64,000 nucleotides of DNA from Hippopus hippopus (taxonomy: Eukaryota; Mollusca; Bivalvia; Cardiida; Cardiidae). Below, piece by piece: positions 27,201 to 42,200 of the stretch; positions within the stretch are counted from its first letter, which is position 1, and each line of letters opens with the position of its first letter. The translations under genes and the position numbers were made by a program. The stretch is from the NCBI GenBank assembly GCA_946811185.2, contig OX328096.1:46390252-46454251 (forward strand). Reading direction: 5' to 3'. The notes beneath the pieces were generated by a model. That model was not told the DNA's origin. It saw only the letters and a program-made list of their open reading frames with translations, and did no database searches.

Positions 27201-30200
27201 TATTACTCGTATCAGGTTATGGTTAGTCCTAACAGTAGCCAGTACAGTAACCCTTTACCAAACAATCTTGTTTTAATGATGCTGAGATAGAAGGCTGTTG
27301 AAAAATTGTGGGGAAAAGGAGAAAATACTGGTAACCAGCCTTTCCTCCTTTTTCCACAATGTTTTCATTATTTCTATGACAAATTCCATCAATTAAGAGA
27401 CAACTTGTTTTTGCATATAGAAATGCTCTCATGTCTAAAATTTGTTGTCTGATATGGACTTATGATTAAACAAGTCAAACAAATATCAGTGAAGTGATAA
27501 GTTGTCTTGCATAAAGGATTGACACTAAACTGACAGTGAAGATTACTAAACGATCATGCTTTTATACCTTGTGTTCCTTTCTTCAGATTTGTGTCACCTA
27601 GATGTTGTTAATGCATACTCTGCTGGTAGTAATAGAGAATATGCCTCAGTATTGGTAGACTCTGTTCATATCTGCAAGAGTCAATGCTTGCAAGATCCTC
27701 GCTGCAAGTATGCAACTTTCAGTACTCATGAAAGTGGAAGTTCCTGTTTATTTTACCAAGAAGAAGGCTTCACCTTTGGTGGTATTGAATCTAACAGTAG
27801 CAGCATATTTCTTATCAAAGTTTGTCCTGACAGTAAGTTGAACTATCTATAGTTTTGGCTACTTTTATTTTGAGATTTTCCCTTCAGATACATTTATTGA
27901 CTACAAAAAAAACAACACACACACACACAAATATTATGGACCTATTTGCTTGCTTTCTTAGAGTGACATTTTTTAGAAAGTGTTAAGACAAGGAAAAATG
28001 CTATTTTGCAAATGTTTTTTGTTATTAACACTTTTATTTCATAGAAAAAAATACTGTATGTCCAATCTCCTCTCTTTGCTTTTAGGTGATTTGTGTGTGC
28101 AGGAGACTGTTTATGGTCTGTATAGTCCAAACTTTTTCTATCAGACTACAGTTTTAAATCAGACAGACTGTCAGAGAGTGTGCGAGGAGTATGCTTGTGA
28201 TGCTGTCACAACCATTTATGACGATCTTAATAGAGTGTACTACTGTGGTCTGTATCACAAAGAAGATCTAGACATTTCAAAAGTTCCTCAATCTATTCTT
28301 CACACAACAGTTTGTCAAACAGGTACTGATTTATAATATTTTTTCCCTGGAACTGGCAAAAATTGCTGTAAAGTCTTTTCAGCATATCTGACTTCAACAG
28401 TTTTTGTTTCAACTCTCTGGCTATTGACTGTTCATTCACCCTTTACCACACAATCCAGATTTTAAGAATTCTGACAGAGATGGCTTTTGAAAAACATTGT
28501 GGGAAATGAAGAAAATGCTGGTTACCAGCATTTTTTTTCTTTTCTGACAATGTTTTCTACATTTTGCCAAACATTTTTTAATGTTTTTAATGGCATCTTT
28601 TTTGTCATACGCTTTGAATTTGGAAAAGTTTACAATTTTTTTATCTGGTAAAGAGTTAATAAGTTTGTCTGTCAATGATTTGTAACTAATTGTAGAGATT
28701 TTTTTTCCAGAAATTATGTGGCTTAAATCTTATGTTTTGTATTTTATGTTCGGCTTCCTAGGGTATGGAAAAAAGAGAATGTCAGTATCATAGAGGTGGT
28801 TTTGACCAATATGTATTGGAAAGAAAATCTTGAAGAATCCTTGGCAGATTACTTTAAACCTATGCTTAACTCTTTACCAAACGAAAATATTATGGACTAA
28901 ACCGAATCGAAAGCATTTGCAGACAACAAAATCAATGTAGCTTAAATGATGATCTCTGTCTTTGATACTGTAAAAACATTGTGGGAAAAGGAGAAAATGC
29001 TGGTTACCAGCATTTTCTCCTTTTCCCACAATGTTTTCAAAAGCTATAGATTGAAAATTCAAAGAATTTCTCATCTTGACCCTTTACCTAATAATCCTTA
29101 ATTCTAACCACCTTGGGACAGAAGACTTTTGAAAACATTTTGGGAAAAGGAGAAAATGCTGGTACTAGCATTTAGAAAAGGCAAAAATACTGGTAACCAG
29201 CATTTTCTCCTTTTCACATGTTTTCTACCCTTTCAAGAAAAACTCACACAATTTGAGACCCATATAATATGTCACCTGCAAATGCTTTGGATTTGGGCAA
29301 GACCAAAATTTTGCCATTTGATAAAGATTAAATGGTAGTTACATTCAGTGTATTTTCTTACATGTGGGAATTGTAGTATACACTTAACTGGAATATTTCA
29401 AATTGTCAATGATGTGCCATTGCAGATATATGCCAGTCAGAAAGTATATCAAACATGTCGCTTATGGGGCAGAATTTAGATCAAATAGAAGTCGCTTCTT
29501 GCAAACAGTGTGAAGAACAATGCAGAAAGAGAGAAGGATGTGTCTATGCTGGGTGCCAAGAAAATGGTGCACTGAAGCTTTGTACACTGCAAAGTACCAG
29601 CCAGTACATGCCAGTCCAGGATGCAAATGGACAGGTTATCAAACTGCTCTGTCCTCAAAGTAAGGAAATTGGAAAGACCTGTATGGACTTTAGGTTTTGT
29701 TCTAATTTTAAATTCCAAAGACAAGCCATCTGACTAGCTGAGACATTCTGTCTCAGCTAGTCAAATGGCTAGTTTTTGAATTTAGAATTAAAAGAAAATT
29801 TGGAATTTTTAGGTAATTTAGTTCTTTCATTTCAATTTTCTACGTGTATCTTGTTCTACGAACAAAATAAGTACATGTACTTATTTTGAAACTGTCAGAT
29901 GGAAAAAGTCCTTTCAACATACTAGTACTGTGATTACATTTCCAGACTATTGATGGCAAGATTGTTTTATCATGGAATGACGATTTTTCATGTACAGTGT
30001 GGAAAATACTTGTAAGCAGCAGTTTTTTTCCTTTTCCAACAATGGTTTTTAGCTGTGGTAAGACCTATTTCAAGTTTGAAGTAACATTTTATATTTTGTC
30101 TGTTAATGCACTAGACTTAAAAGAGTCAAAATTTTGGTGTCTAGTAAAGAGAGTTAAAGCCATCTGCTGCAGGTTTGTCTGCAGACCTTTCTATATGAAA

Positions 30201-33200
30201 ACAAATCTAAGAGTGTGAAAAGGCTAGAGATTATTTGCTTTTTACTACAGGAGTTTGTTATTTGGAGGATTTTAGTGGAGGAGACAATCATTATATATCC
30301 AAATCAGTGACCTCAATGGATGAATGCTTCTCAGAATGCATGGAAGACGAGGATTGTTACCTAGCAACAGTTAGTACACCAACAACCTACATGTGGTGTC
30401 AGCTGTATACGTATGAGGCAGTAGTTTACACAAACATCGAAGGAGCTGTCAGCTTTGATAAGCATTGTAAAACAGGGGGTAAGAAAGATTTTAATACATG
30501 TGGGAATAAAATTTCAAGGGATCCATACATTTGTGATAGACTGAAAAAGCTCTTACATGATCTTTATTTGCAAAACAGTCTGTAATTATTACATTTTAAC
30601 TGTTTGATTCTAGATGAAGAAAACAATAGTGCTATTTAAGCAGAAAACATAGTAGAGAACATAAGTATTAGTACTGGCAATAGCTTTCAATGATTCAAAA
30701 GTGGAGCCTTGTTTTTTGGTATGTACTGTAACTCATGAGACATTAACCAAGACTGAAAATTCAACCCTGGGGTAATAAAAAGGTTGCGCCTTGGGGTTAC
30801 ATGTTTCACATAGATTTCTCGGAGATACTGTTTTTCCAAACAATAAGACCTTAAATTTTGATAACGGAAATGTGGCTATCAATATATAATGGTTCTTTGA
30901 TCAGTGTCACAATAATTGCCAGAAGGTGCAAAACTTTTCCTCTTGAGGAGTCTTCTTGTTTATAGCATTATGGATGCTTTGTAACATATGCTCAAATTTC
31001 TAGGCGGGCTAACTTTAGTGTCATCATGGCCCTCTTACTCTAAAAAATTTTAATGTCAACTCACCGATTAATTAGACATAAGGCAGGTTTGAATTTGAGA
31101 GTAAAATTTAATTTACATTTAACTTCACAGATACAAAGGAATGTGGAATGTACTTTGAAGATTCTACAAAAGATGCTGGGAGTGGTTGGTATCTCAGGGA
31201 GGACACTGAAGACAAAGAGTCATGTATGTTACATGATATTTTTACCTTTTAATTATCTATTAAATGAATCAAAGTTTTAACATACCTCAAGTAAAAGGCT
31301 TTTGATAACATTGTGGTAAGAGGATAAGAGACTGGAAACCAGCTTTTCTCCATCTCCCACAATGGTTGTTTCCTTTTCAAAGACAAATTTCATCATTTGA
31401 GGTACAGCAAATTTGTTATCTGCAAAATTTTTCAGTTTGAACGAGTCTAGATTTTTTTTTTTCTAAAATTCCCTTGTCATTAAAAGGTTAAAATCTTTTC
31501 CAAAACTTTTTATTGTCCCATTCATAATTCAGCTTTCAAAGATCTATCTTACGCTTCACCTGATTTTGTAAAATGATGTATGTAACATAAGTATGGACCA
31601 TATTTGTTCTGTTATTATAGACTCATTCTCAATTTATTTGACCATTCAATGTTGCCATACTTTTAATGAAAAATAAAAAAGATTCATGACCTCTACGGGA
31701 TTATGGTAAGCGAAATTATCAACTATAACATGCAAAGACAAAATTCAGATGTATCTTGCCCTTCCTGATGCCGTCCAATCAACGCCCATGCTCATTATGT
31801 GTAGCTTGGTCACTGAAATCGTCATGTGGCCAAGAAATAATCATTATTGATGTAGACCAATGCCACCCATTAAAACAAGTATTTCGTAGTAAATAACCTC
31901 TTTACTTAAAGTTTTGATGGAAGCCTTTAACAAAAAATCTAACATAATATGAGGAATGCTAAAATGATAACGAGACTCAGTTGTGACGCCAATTCTCTGT
32001 AATCAACGGGACAATCTCAATAAGTCCCCCAGAATCAGTAGAAGAATCCAATTTTATTCCATTTGATATAACAGATAGCTCCCTTAAAGACTTGTATTTA
32101 ACACCATTACCATTTTTTAAACACACTGCACCTCGTAAGATGGGAAAAAGACAAAGAATTCACTGAAGTGGAACCGTAATAATTATGTAGTAATCATCGA
32201 GTCTTGTCAAAGATTCCTAATAAAATTAGTGCGTCTAACTCTGATATGTAAATGAATGCATATTCGAGACCGGAATTGACGTGCGGAATATGTGCAAAGT
32301 GATTCTGTTGGCCAGTACACTTGACCTTTTCAAAATATAGCGAAAAAGCTGGTTCACACTTGTAAACAGTAATTAATGAGTCGTAATCAACGAGCCTCAG
32401 ACATCAATCATGTCAAAATCATGATAGCAAAATCATGTAATTCAACATTATTTACCTTTGGTTCTATTTCGGTTGTTAAAATCCCTTTGATTTCAGTGAA
32501 TGTTGTCTGTTATAACGTAATTATCCTGATTCTGAGGTTACATGTCGGAAACTATGATGTCTTTCTAAAAGGGTCTCGTTGACTGCATATTGCATATTAT
32601 TCTGTTGTAATTTATATTTTAACAATGCTCTGTGAAAAGAGGTTTGATACATTGCAAAAAGTATCGACCAATGTCAGTCTGTGCAGTTGGCACAGGCTGA
32701 CCAGTGGGGAAACGATTTGCTTTTTGCAAACTTTCTACAGAGTCAAAACATCACTCTACCTCATGATTTGACAAAATGGATTTTATGGATCCATTACAAT
32801 ATCATAACTTAATTGATTTAACACATCACGGAGATGCATGAAACCCTCCTTTGCCAAACATGGCTCATTTAAATTGATACCAAGTATGTACTTATTCAAT
32901 TTTTGTTCTTTAGTTCTTAGAAATGATGATCATAAATCAGACTTTTGTCGATGTTTGGGGGATAGGGGGAGTGTCTATGGTGAATTTAAGTGGTGTATTT
33001 CTTTTTTATTAAAAACATATTACATATACTCTAGGATGGATATTCCTTCGCCAATAATAATCAAAATGTACAAAGATAATGCAGATTAACTTCAATGGTT
33101 TACTATAGGGTGTCCGACAGTGGTGAAAACATGATATTTCAGCAGTGGAAAAAGGTGAAGCTGTGAAATGATAAAGAGATGCAGGAAAAAGATGTCACTG

Positions 33201-36200
33201 GATCCAATGATGATCATATTTGAACCAACCACGAAACTGGGTTGAATTTTCACAGTTCAAGATGACGTTTTGAAAAGTTACCAATTTAAAGATTTTTACA
33301 AGGGTTCATAATGTTAACACTCTAAGTGTAATAAATGGGACAAAGGATTAAAGTCAACAAATATGATCCTTGTTCACTCTTCATAGCTGTATGTCAAATG
33401 GTTTTTGGTTGTTAACTCTGTTGGACTTCCTCATAAATTCGGGTAAATTGCGTTGAATTAGCATTCATTTAGATTTTTACAGACACTCTAATAGACGAGA
33501 CAATCACTAGTAATAAACGGGACAGTGGGAAAAGTGGGAAAATTTCTAATATAATTCTAAGTATTCATTCCAGGACAAAAAAGTTTTGGCTATAATGAGT
33601 AAACATGTTTACTGTATGAAAGCATAGGATTCTTGAAAATTATTTCACCTTTGACATATTTTATGAAAAAGAATAGAATAGTTTTCAAGCATATACTGCC
33701 TCATTTTCATAGAAATATATTTTTCAAGCCCAGCATAGTGCATATTTTTCTTGGTAACATACACATATTATATACCAATCGACGTGAAATTTTATAAAAA
33801 TTACGACAAAAACATTCAAAATTGTCCAAAGCTGATTAAGCTTGGAAAGCGGCATCTATTCAGCACAACGGTAGTTCTTAAAATCATGCAGAGTTGATAA
33901 TGCATGTATATACACAAACATAGATAAAAATTCCTAAAAATAAGTTCAAGGCTGGTGAAATTCAAAATTTGGTAGCTTTAAACATGGAACTACCTGGCAA
34001 AATGAAGCAAAACAATAAAATACGACATAAAAAATTCAGAATTTTTATATGCCCAATGGTCATGTTTTGTGAGAACTTACATATATCAATTAGGCAAATG
34101 AAAAAAATTTGGTCTATGCTTTGTCAATTATTTTACAGGCATGAAGCTTTGTCAAAATGACATGTTCTGTGAATATGCCAACTATGGCTTCCTTGACAGT
34201 GATGATGTTGAATTGTGTTATTTGTACAGCTGGAAGGATGTGAGGATAGATGAAGAAGGGGGAGGAATCTCCATTCATAAAGTCTGTGAAACAGGTATGT
34301 ATGCGCAAGTGAATTTCAGAAGTTTCACTTTTTATCACGATTTTTATATGCCCCTACTGTGCACAGCTTTTGAAAACGCAACACAAAAAGGAGTAACTTC
34401 TTGGAGCAAGCAATGGCTCCTTTTCCCCCAGTGTTATCAAGAGATGGTTTCCCTTTCACCAAGTGTTTCTCCTCAGTTTCATTAGTATACTTGCCCATCT
34501 CAGACATGTCTCCCCATGTATCAATGGGTGAATAGTGCTAGATTTAGCTGGTCATTATTTTTTAGACTTAAATCCTTAGAGTACTAAACAAACTGAAAAA
34601 CCTGAATACTTGACCTTAAATAATACAGTAGCAGAGATTTCTAATGTTTTACCTTGCTTGCCTTCTTTTGACTAATTTGAGATTACATGGTCATTCATAT
34701 TATGACCATAACAAATGTTTGTAAGACCTTGACAAAGATGGTTTTTGAAAATGTTGCGGGAAAATGAGAAAATGCTGGGAACCAGCATTGGATGTTTTTT
34801 CTAAATATGCTGTCTAACTTTTCAAAGACAAATTCCACAACTAAAACCTAATTTGTTGACTAAGACTACTTTAGATATGGGCAAATCTGTTTTTTTGCTT
34901 TGTAAAGAGTGGTATATGGATTCATTTTCATTTCAGATATACAAAACAAATGCAGTATGCGCACTATGCCTGGGATGCACTTAGGTTCTGAGTATGAAGA
35001 AAGATTCTACATGTCTGGAGTTGATAAGATTCAGGCACAAATGACTTGTGCCAGTCTGTGTAAAAACTATGGCAGAAGTTGTATGGCATCAAGCCTTAGT
35101 ATGATGATAGATGCACATTTCTTCACATGCACCATTCATTCTAGTATGCAGCTTAGTCCCACATCAGATGAAAACTCTCTGTCTTTCTATCAAGTTTGCC
35201 CTGAAGGTATGTGAAATGCAATAGTTTGGTAAGATTTTATGAATTCTTTCCTCTGAAAGGGTAGGAAGCATTCTGTGAAAAGGAGAAAATGCTAGGTACC
35301 ATCATATTCTCCCTTTTCCCAAAGGGTTTTGAATATTTTTATTATTGCCACTGATAAGGATAGGATTATCTTTGGAGCATTTCCAAGTACTCAATTACAT
35401 ACAGTATGTCTAATCCTGTACCAGACACCAAAATTTAGACTGGTGGGATTTGTATCAGAAAGGATGGAAAACATTGTTGCAATATAAGAAAATGCTGGTT
35501 ATCAGCATTTTCTTCTTTTCCCACAATGTTTTCAAGAGCCTTCTTTCTCCAGGTTGTTAAAATTCAGAACTGTGTGGTAAGGAGTTAAAGCTGTTCTCAA
35601 TGAATTCATTCTCAAAAGCAGATTAGATGAAGAATATAGTTTAAATATCTACTTACCGGTATGTTATGACAGGGTTGTTAATTTTACGTTTTTGAGACAT
35701 TGTATCAGTCACTGACCCTCTATCCGTATATGACTGTTAATGCTCAGTATCTATTCCAATTTATGGTTAGGTGATAATTAAGCCAATGAATTTTGGATGA
35801 ATCATCCCTGATTTGTAGTAAGAGTTATTTAAAATCTTGGTTCAATGAAAAGCAAACATTTTACATATTTCATGTCCTGGTAAACTGCAATAATGCCCAA
35901 GCCTAGCCAAAATTAGCCCAAAAGTGCAGTAAGATATCCATGTCCTCAGCAAATAGCTGGAGAGATAAGTGATTGAATGGCAAAGAAGGCAGCTGCTAAA
36001 ATGTTTGATGTACCTAAAACAAAAATTTTGTTGGGGGCAGTGATGCAAAGGTTGATATATACTACGCTTATCTTTTAATGATACAAAAAATTTCATTAGC
36101 CTCAATATGCCTAAAGATATTTTAAAAGGACTGAAATAGCCAATGAAAATTGTTTTTTCAATTGATAGTGTTTGATTGAAATCATTTTTGTAAGTTTTTG

Positions 36201-39200
36201 AGATACCTCTTAACCACACAATCTGAAGGTTCAAAAAGCATGAGGATCAAGGCTTTTGAAAACATTCCAGCATATCCTCCTATTCCTACTCTGTTTCTAC
36301 CCTTCAAATTTGGACTATCACCACATGAACCAACTTTAATTTGTCATCTACGAAATTCATCAATTAGGACCAGTCTAAAATTTTGTCATTTGGTAAAGAG
36401 ATAATATGTGTATTGCTCTACTTGTTGCAAGCATTTGCTCTTTTTTCCTTGTAGTGTTGAAAACATTTTCTACTGCATGACATGAAAATTTTGTTTGTAT
36501 ATACAGAGTAATGATGTAACCCTTTTCAAACAACAAATTCCAGACTCTACCAAATTGAAAGTGTCTGCAGACAACAAATTGGAACAGGGTACAAATGAAC
36601 TATAACTCTTTGACAGGGTAGAAAACATTGTGGAAAGAAGAGAAAACTCCGTTCACCAGCATTTTCTTCTTTTCCCATGATGCCTTCAAAGTGATTTCTT
36701 CCTTGGGATTGATAGATCAGGAGATTGTTTGGTAAAGGGTTAACATTACAGTGTCTAATGAGTAAAAAGGATGTTTATGGAATAGGCAATCTACATAATG
36801 ATTTCAAGGATGTATTGGATCAGAATATCTCAGTGGACCAGATTATTCAGATACAAAACCAGATTACACATTTTGCGAAATCTGATCTTGATCTGCACTG
36901 GCAGAAAAAGCAGTTAAAATTGTTATAGGCACTCTAAAGCTTAATTCTTTATCAAACAACACAATTTTATACTTGACCAAATGGAAAGAATTTGCCGATG
37001 ACAAAATCCGTGTAGCTCGAAAAGTGATTTGTGTCTTTGAAAGAGCGGAAGACATTGTGCAAAAAGGAGACAATGTTGGTTACCAGCATTTTCTACTCTT
37101 CCCACAGTGTTTTCAAAAGTCTTCATCTTTAGGGTAGTTAAAAAGTTAGGATTGTGTGCTAAAGACATAACTGCATGTGTATTTAAGTAAAATGAATGAA
37201 CAAACATTTTCCCATTTTCCCGTTGCAGACGAGTGTACCATAGAGGGCTATGTTCCTGATTCAGCATATTCAGTTTTGCTCACTATAGACACTGTGGATA
37301 GTTGTTTCAATGACTGCAGGCGGGCCTACAACTGTTCAGCAGCTTATGCCTCAGAATCTAGCAATAGTGTACTTTGTCTTCTGTATTCAAATTCTAACTA
37401 TACTAGAAGTGACGATGTACCAGGGACCATGTATGAAAAGTCCTGCACTGATGGTATGTTGTCAGTTTTTTTTTTAAATTTCTGAAAAAGAATCTCTCTG
37501 CATACTGGGCTAACAAAAGCAAAGGTTGCAAACAAAGGTGATATATTGTGATTTAGCTCTATCAAACAGTAAGATTTCAGACTTCAAAATTTGAAATTTT
37601 TTTAGAAGGGTAGAAAACATTGTGGATAAGGAGAATTTTCTGGTTACCGGTATTTTCTCATCTTCCCGTGGTGTTTACAAAAGCCTTCCTTCTCAAGGTT
37701 GTTAAAATTCAAGATTGTGTGATAAAGGGTAAGGTTGTCTTCACAACAATATTTCTTTGTAACTCTTTACAAAACAATTCCAGGTTTTAATGACCCTGAG
37801 AAAGAAAGCTTTTGAAAACATTGTGAGAAAAGGAGAAAATGCTGGTTACCAAAAACAAATTTCAGCATTCGAGTTGAAGTTATTTTGTCATCTGCAAATG
37901 CTTTCAATTTGGGCAAGTCTAAAATTCTACTGTTTGGTGAAGATTTTGACTACCCAAGAGTGCATTATTAAAATCCATCTAATCTTTGTCTACCCTTTCC
38001 CCCCTAAAAGCACCTATATTGCCAATTCTATGGCCAATTATTTGCAAAGAATTAACTCTAACGAATGAAAAAATTTTGTACTTGTTCAAAAATGAAAGAA
38101 CTGGCAGATGACAGCTTAAATTTAAATGTGGCTCAAATGATTCAATTTGTCTTTGAAAGCTTAGAAAACATTGTGGAAAATGTTCCTTGACACCATTTTT
38201 TCCTTTTCTTATGGTTGTTTAAACTTGGAATAGTATGCAAAGACTTATATGTACAATCTTTATCAAATTTCAATTTAATGTTTGTTCTATTTCTAGACTT
38301 AAAAGAGCAAATATTTGATTGTCAATTATTATAGCCATAATCATGTTATTTCCAAAGGATCATGAAGTAAGATGTTTACTTTTTATAAATCTTTCTCACT
38401 GCCCACAACGTTTTCACTTGTACTCACGTATTAAATCTTCACTCTTTACCCAACCACCAAATTTTGGGCATGACCAATTTGAGAGCATTTGTAGGCAACA
38501 AAATTTGAGTGGCTTCAACTACATTGTATAGGATTTGTCTTTGATAATGTAGAAAAAAATTGGAATAGAAAATGCTTGTGACCATCATTTTCTCCTTTCC
38601 AACAGTTTTTGGGGGCCTGCTGCCTTTGTATCTTTAAGAATTTATGTTTCATGAAGACCAAGCATACATTTACAAGGATATTTTTAAAGTTGAATTCTGC
38701 AAATCTCTTTTTTTGAAAGTTATGTCAAGAAAGATATAGAAAGGTTAACCCAGTTGTTTTAATGACCTAGAGGAAAAGCCTTTTAAAAACATTGTTGGAA
38801 AGGAAGAAAATGCTGACAACCAGCATTTTCTCCTTAATCCCACAATGTTTTCTATCTTATCAGAGAAATAAAGCTCATTTGTATCAATTTTGAATTTGTT
38901 GTCTGCAGATTTCTTGAATTTGGGAGAGTCTAAAAAAGGTTAAACCATGAGAGCACCATATAAACCTAGCAGACAATTTTAGTTTACAAATAAGACCCAA
39001 ATAATTGCAATTTTAAGGTTGCTTTCTGCCAGAATATCCCGGCAAAGGGGACAGTACTGATCAAAGATCAGACTGCATGTTTTGTGAAGTCTGATCTTGA
39101 TCTAGATTGGCCACAAAGGCAACTATAGTTGAGAGATACTAGTAGTTTATATAAAGTTTTATAACATTGTTTTTTTCATATTTTTCACTAGAAGATAGAT

Positions 39201-42200
39201 GCATTTTCGAGAACCTAACAACAGGTTACTATGGATCGGAGAATTACTATAGAGAACTGCAGCTGTTGACAGACAAGGAGTGTGCTATCCATTGCTTGGA
39301 AGATCTTTATTGTGATGCATATAGTTACACAGCAGAGCATTTTGAGATATATGTAAGAAGTAGCAGAGTTGGGCGATGTTTGCTGTATGGTAAACTACAT
39401 TTGTTTCAGGCAATGAAAGAGGAAAACAGCATGTTTGCTCATAAAACATGCATAAGTGGTAAGTGCTTGCAATTACTGATGTGGGATTTATAGTTTTCCA
39501 TTTTTTTTTACAATTTTTGACCAAATATTGCCTAAAAGGAATGTTATGTAGACTAAACAAACATCAGTGTAAACAATGGATTGCTAACATGAATTTTGGT
39601 GTAGTGCATGTGATAACACCAAGGCATGAGAAGAAGTACAAGCAATATCTTCCTTTTGCAACAATGTTTTAAAAAATGGTCTGCTGTAGGACCAAAATTA
39701 TTCATCTGCAGGGGTTATTGGAGGAGCAATGTGATCTTCTGCTATGGTTAATTTTCAAATGTAACAAATTCAGTGTAACAAATTCAGTGTAACAAACAAT
39801 AAACATATTGCATTACTTTGAAACATTTAAAAAATATTTGAGCCATGCTCTGTGAAAAGGGGGCTTAATGCATCTGCAAAAAGTATTAACCCATTTCTGC
39901 CTGCACAGGCTGATATTGGGTGAAACTTTTTGTTATTTGTAAATTTTCTGCATGTCCAAGCACCACTCTTCCTACAGATGACCTCAGTTGTTAGACCTAC
40001 TGGAATTTATTGATCCCTAGTTATGTGACGACTGGCTTGGTATAATGCATCACAGAGATGCATTAAGCCCCCTTTTTCCATACCAGGGCTCATTTGTAGT
40101 TGCCTTTTGTCTTATAGGCACTATTTCAGTTTCTTTTATACGCCATGTAGATCGAGATTAGACTGCAAAGACTTTGCAGTGCTGATCTAGAATTTACACT
40201 GCATGATATTTTGTGAGAAAGTTTGACATGAACTGCTTTGACAGTGCAATAGTTGGGATTTCCTCCTGTGAATTTTCTTTTGGTACTTTAAGGACTGAAG
40301 AATTTCTTAATCTGTTTATTTCAGATTCTTGTACAAAATATGGCACTGTGGGTATGGGTGAGGTACGGTCAGAATTCCAAGCAGTCAACTTGAGTGTTTG
40401 TGTGATGTCGTGTCGTATGGAGAGATCCTGTGATTTTGCATCATTCAATGAAAGTAGTCAGTCTTGTAGACTGTTTGCAGCAAATGGCTTCACCATGGAA
40501 AGTCTGGCAGGAAATATAGTTTTTGCCAAAGTATGCCCACAAGGTAAGATTTTTGGTCTGTGTTATGTAAATATGAATTTTTTATCTGCAAGCCATGTGC
40601 CACAAATAGTTGTTTCTTATCAGTCATTTATGGTACTTATGTGACTGTGTATGACATGAAGCCATTCTCATCAAAATGCACTCAAACCTGTATAGATGGT
40701 CACTTCAATATTGCAAGTTCAAATTTTGAATTTTAGATGTAAGGGTCCCTTAGTCATTTAGCCTCTTCAGTTGCTTTCGGAGGCCAGCATGAACAGGCCA
40801 ACCTTATTCAAATTGTTTTTGCAGATGCATTGATCACAGAGCATAACTAAAATGTATTTTCGATCATAATTGTTTATGTGATTGTTGATTTTTAATTTTC
40901 CCTGTCATATAATTATATTTTTGTTTCTTTATCCAGTTTAATAGCTTCATTCACATAGGCCACATTTCAGTAACAGAAAGTTTTCACTATGCATAAAACT
41001 TTGTTCTTTTTTAGAAACATCTGTAAGGTGTCAGATGTTGGAAGAAGCAAACTCGTTTTGGGGAGGATCAGCATATTACAGAGTTACAAAACCTGATGAT
41101 TGTCGTTCGCTCTGTCTACATGACCCATTTTGTAAGGCTGTTGCAGAAGTGTCTGACAACTCCACTATGCAGCCTGGATGCTACCTGTATATGCGAAATG
41201 TCTTTGAGCAGACAGACAGAAATAATTCTAAGTTTTCTGTGAAAAGTTGCCCAGGTAATTTTGTGTAAACATTACCTTCAAGTAGAAATTTTTGACACTT
41301 TAGGGTAATTTGTCAGTGTTGATTCTAATTCCAACCATATTTCAACCACAGCAACATACTATCATTTTTCTGCTTACATGTCCAGACTGATCTTTGTCAA
41401 CGTTCTTTGTGCTATGGTGCTGCAGAAAGGAGTTGAGAAAAAAGGTGTAGTAGTTAATCATATATATAATATTTTTCAGATAAGTGCAACAACAGACACA
41501 ATGCTAAGATGTACTACACAAGAGATCAAGGTATGACAGGTGGAAGCAGTGTCATCAGCACTGAAACAGCCAGCTCTTTGGACCAGTGCAGAAATAATTG
41601 TGATATGTTGGCTGAGTGTGTTGCTTTTGAAACAAGGGAGTACTCCAGCAACTATGAATGCAGGTATTATGCAGAGGGTAGCATACAGAAAAGTACAACA
41701 GCTGAAAATGTCATTCTTTGGACTCAGATTTGTGATGGTAAGTCTGTGAACCCTTTACTAAACAATCCCAGGTTTTAAGAACCCTTGGAAAGAAACCTTT
41801 TGAAAACATTGTGGGAAAAGGCGAAAATGCTGGTAACCAGCATTTTCTCCTTTTGCCACAATGTTTTCTACCCAATCAAAGACAATATAGTTATTTGAGT
41901 CACATTCAACTAGTTGTCTTCAAATGCTTTCAATTTGCACAAGTAGAACATTTTGTTGTTTGGTAAAGGGTTAAACCAAACAATGCTATATTTTAATTGA
42001 CAGTAACATGGAAGATTGCTTCTCAAAACATTGTCAGGGAAGAAAAAAAAATGCAAGTAACCAGCATTTTCTCCTTTTCCCAAAATCATTGTGGGGAAAT
42101 AAAAAATGTTGGTAACAAGTATTTTATCTATTTCCCACAGTGATTTTTGTCTCTTCAAAGTTCAGTACCATCATTTGAGCTCCATTTTATTTGTCTATTC

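Noticed and set aside
35842..36234. 130-codon minus-strand frame between modules 22 and 23
   Set aside because: Low-complexity composition, no recognisable family, and it overlaps a family A copy at its start; probably chance.
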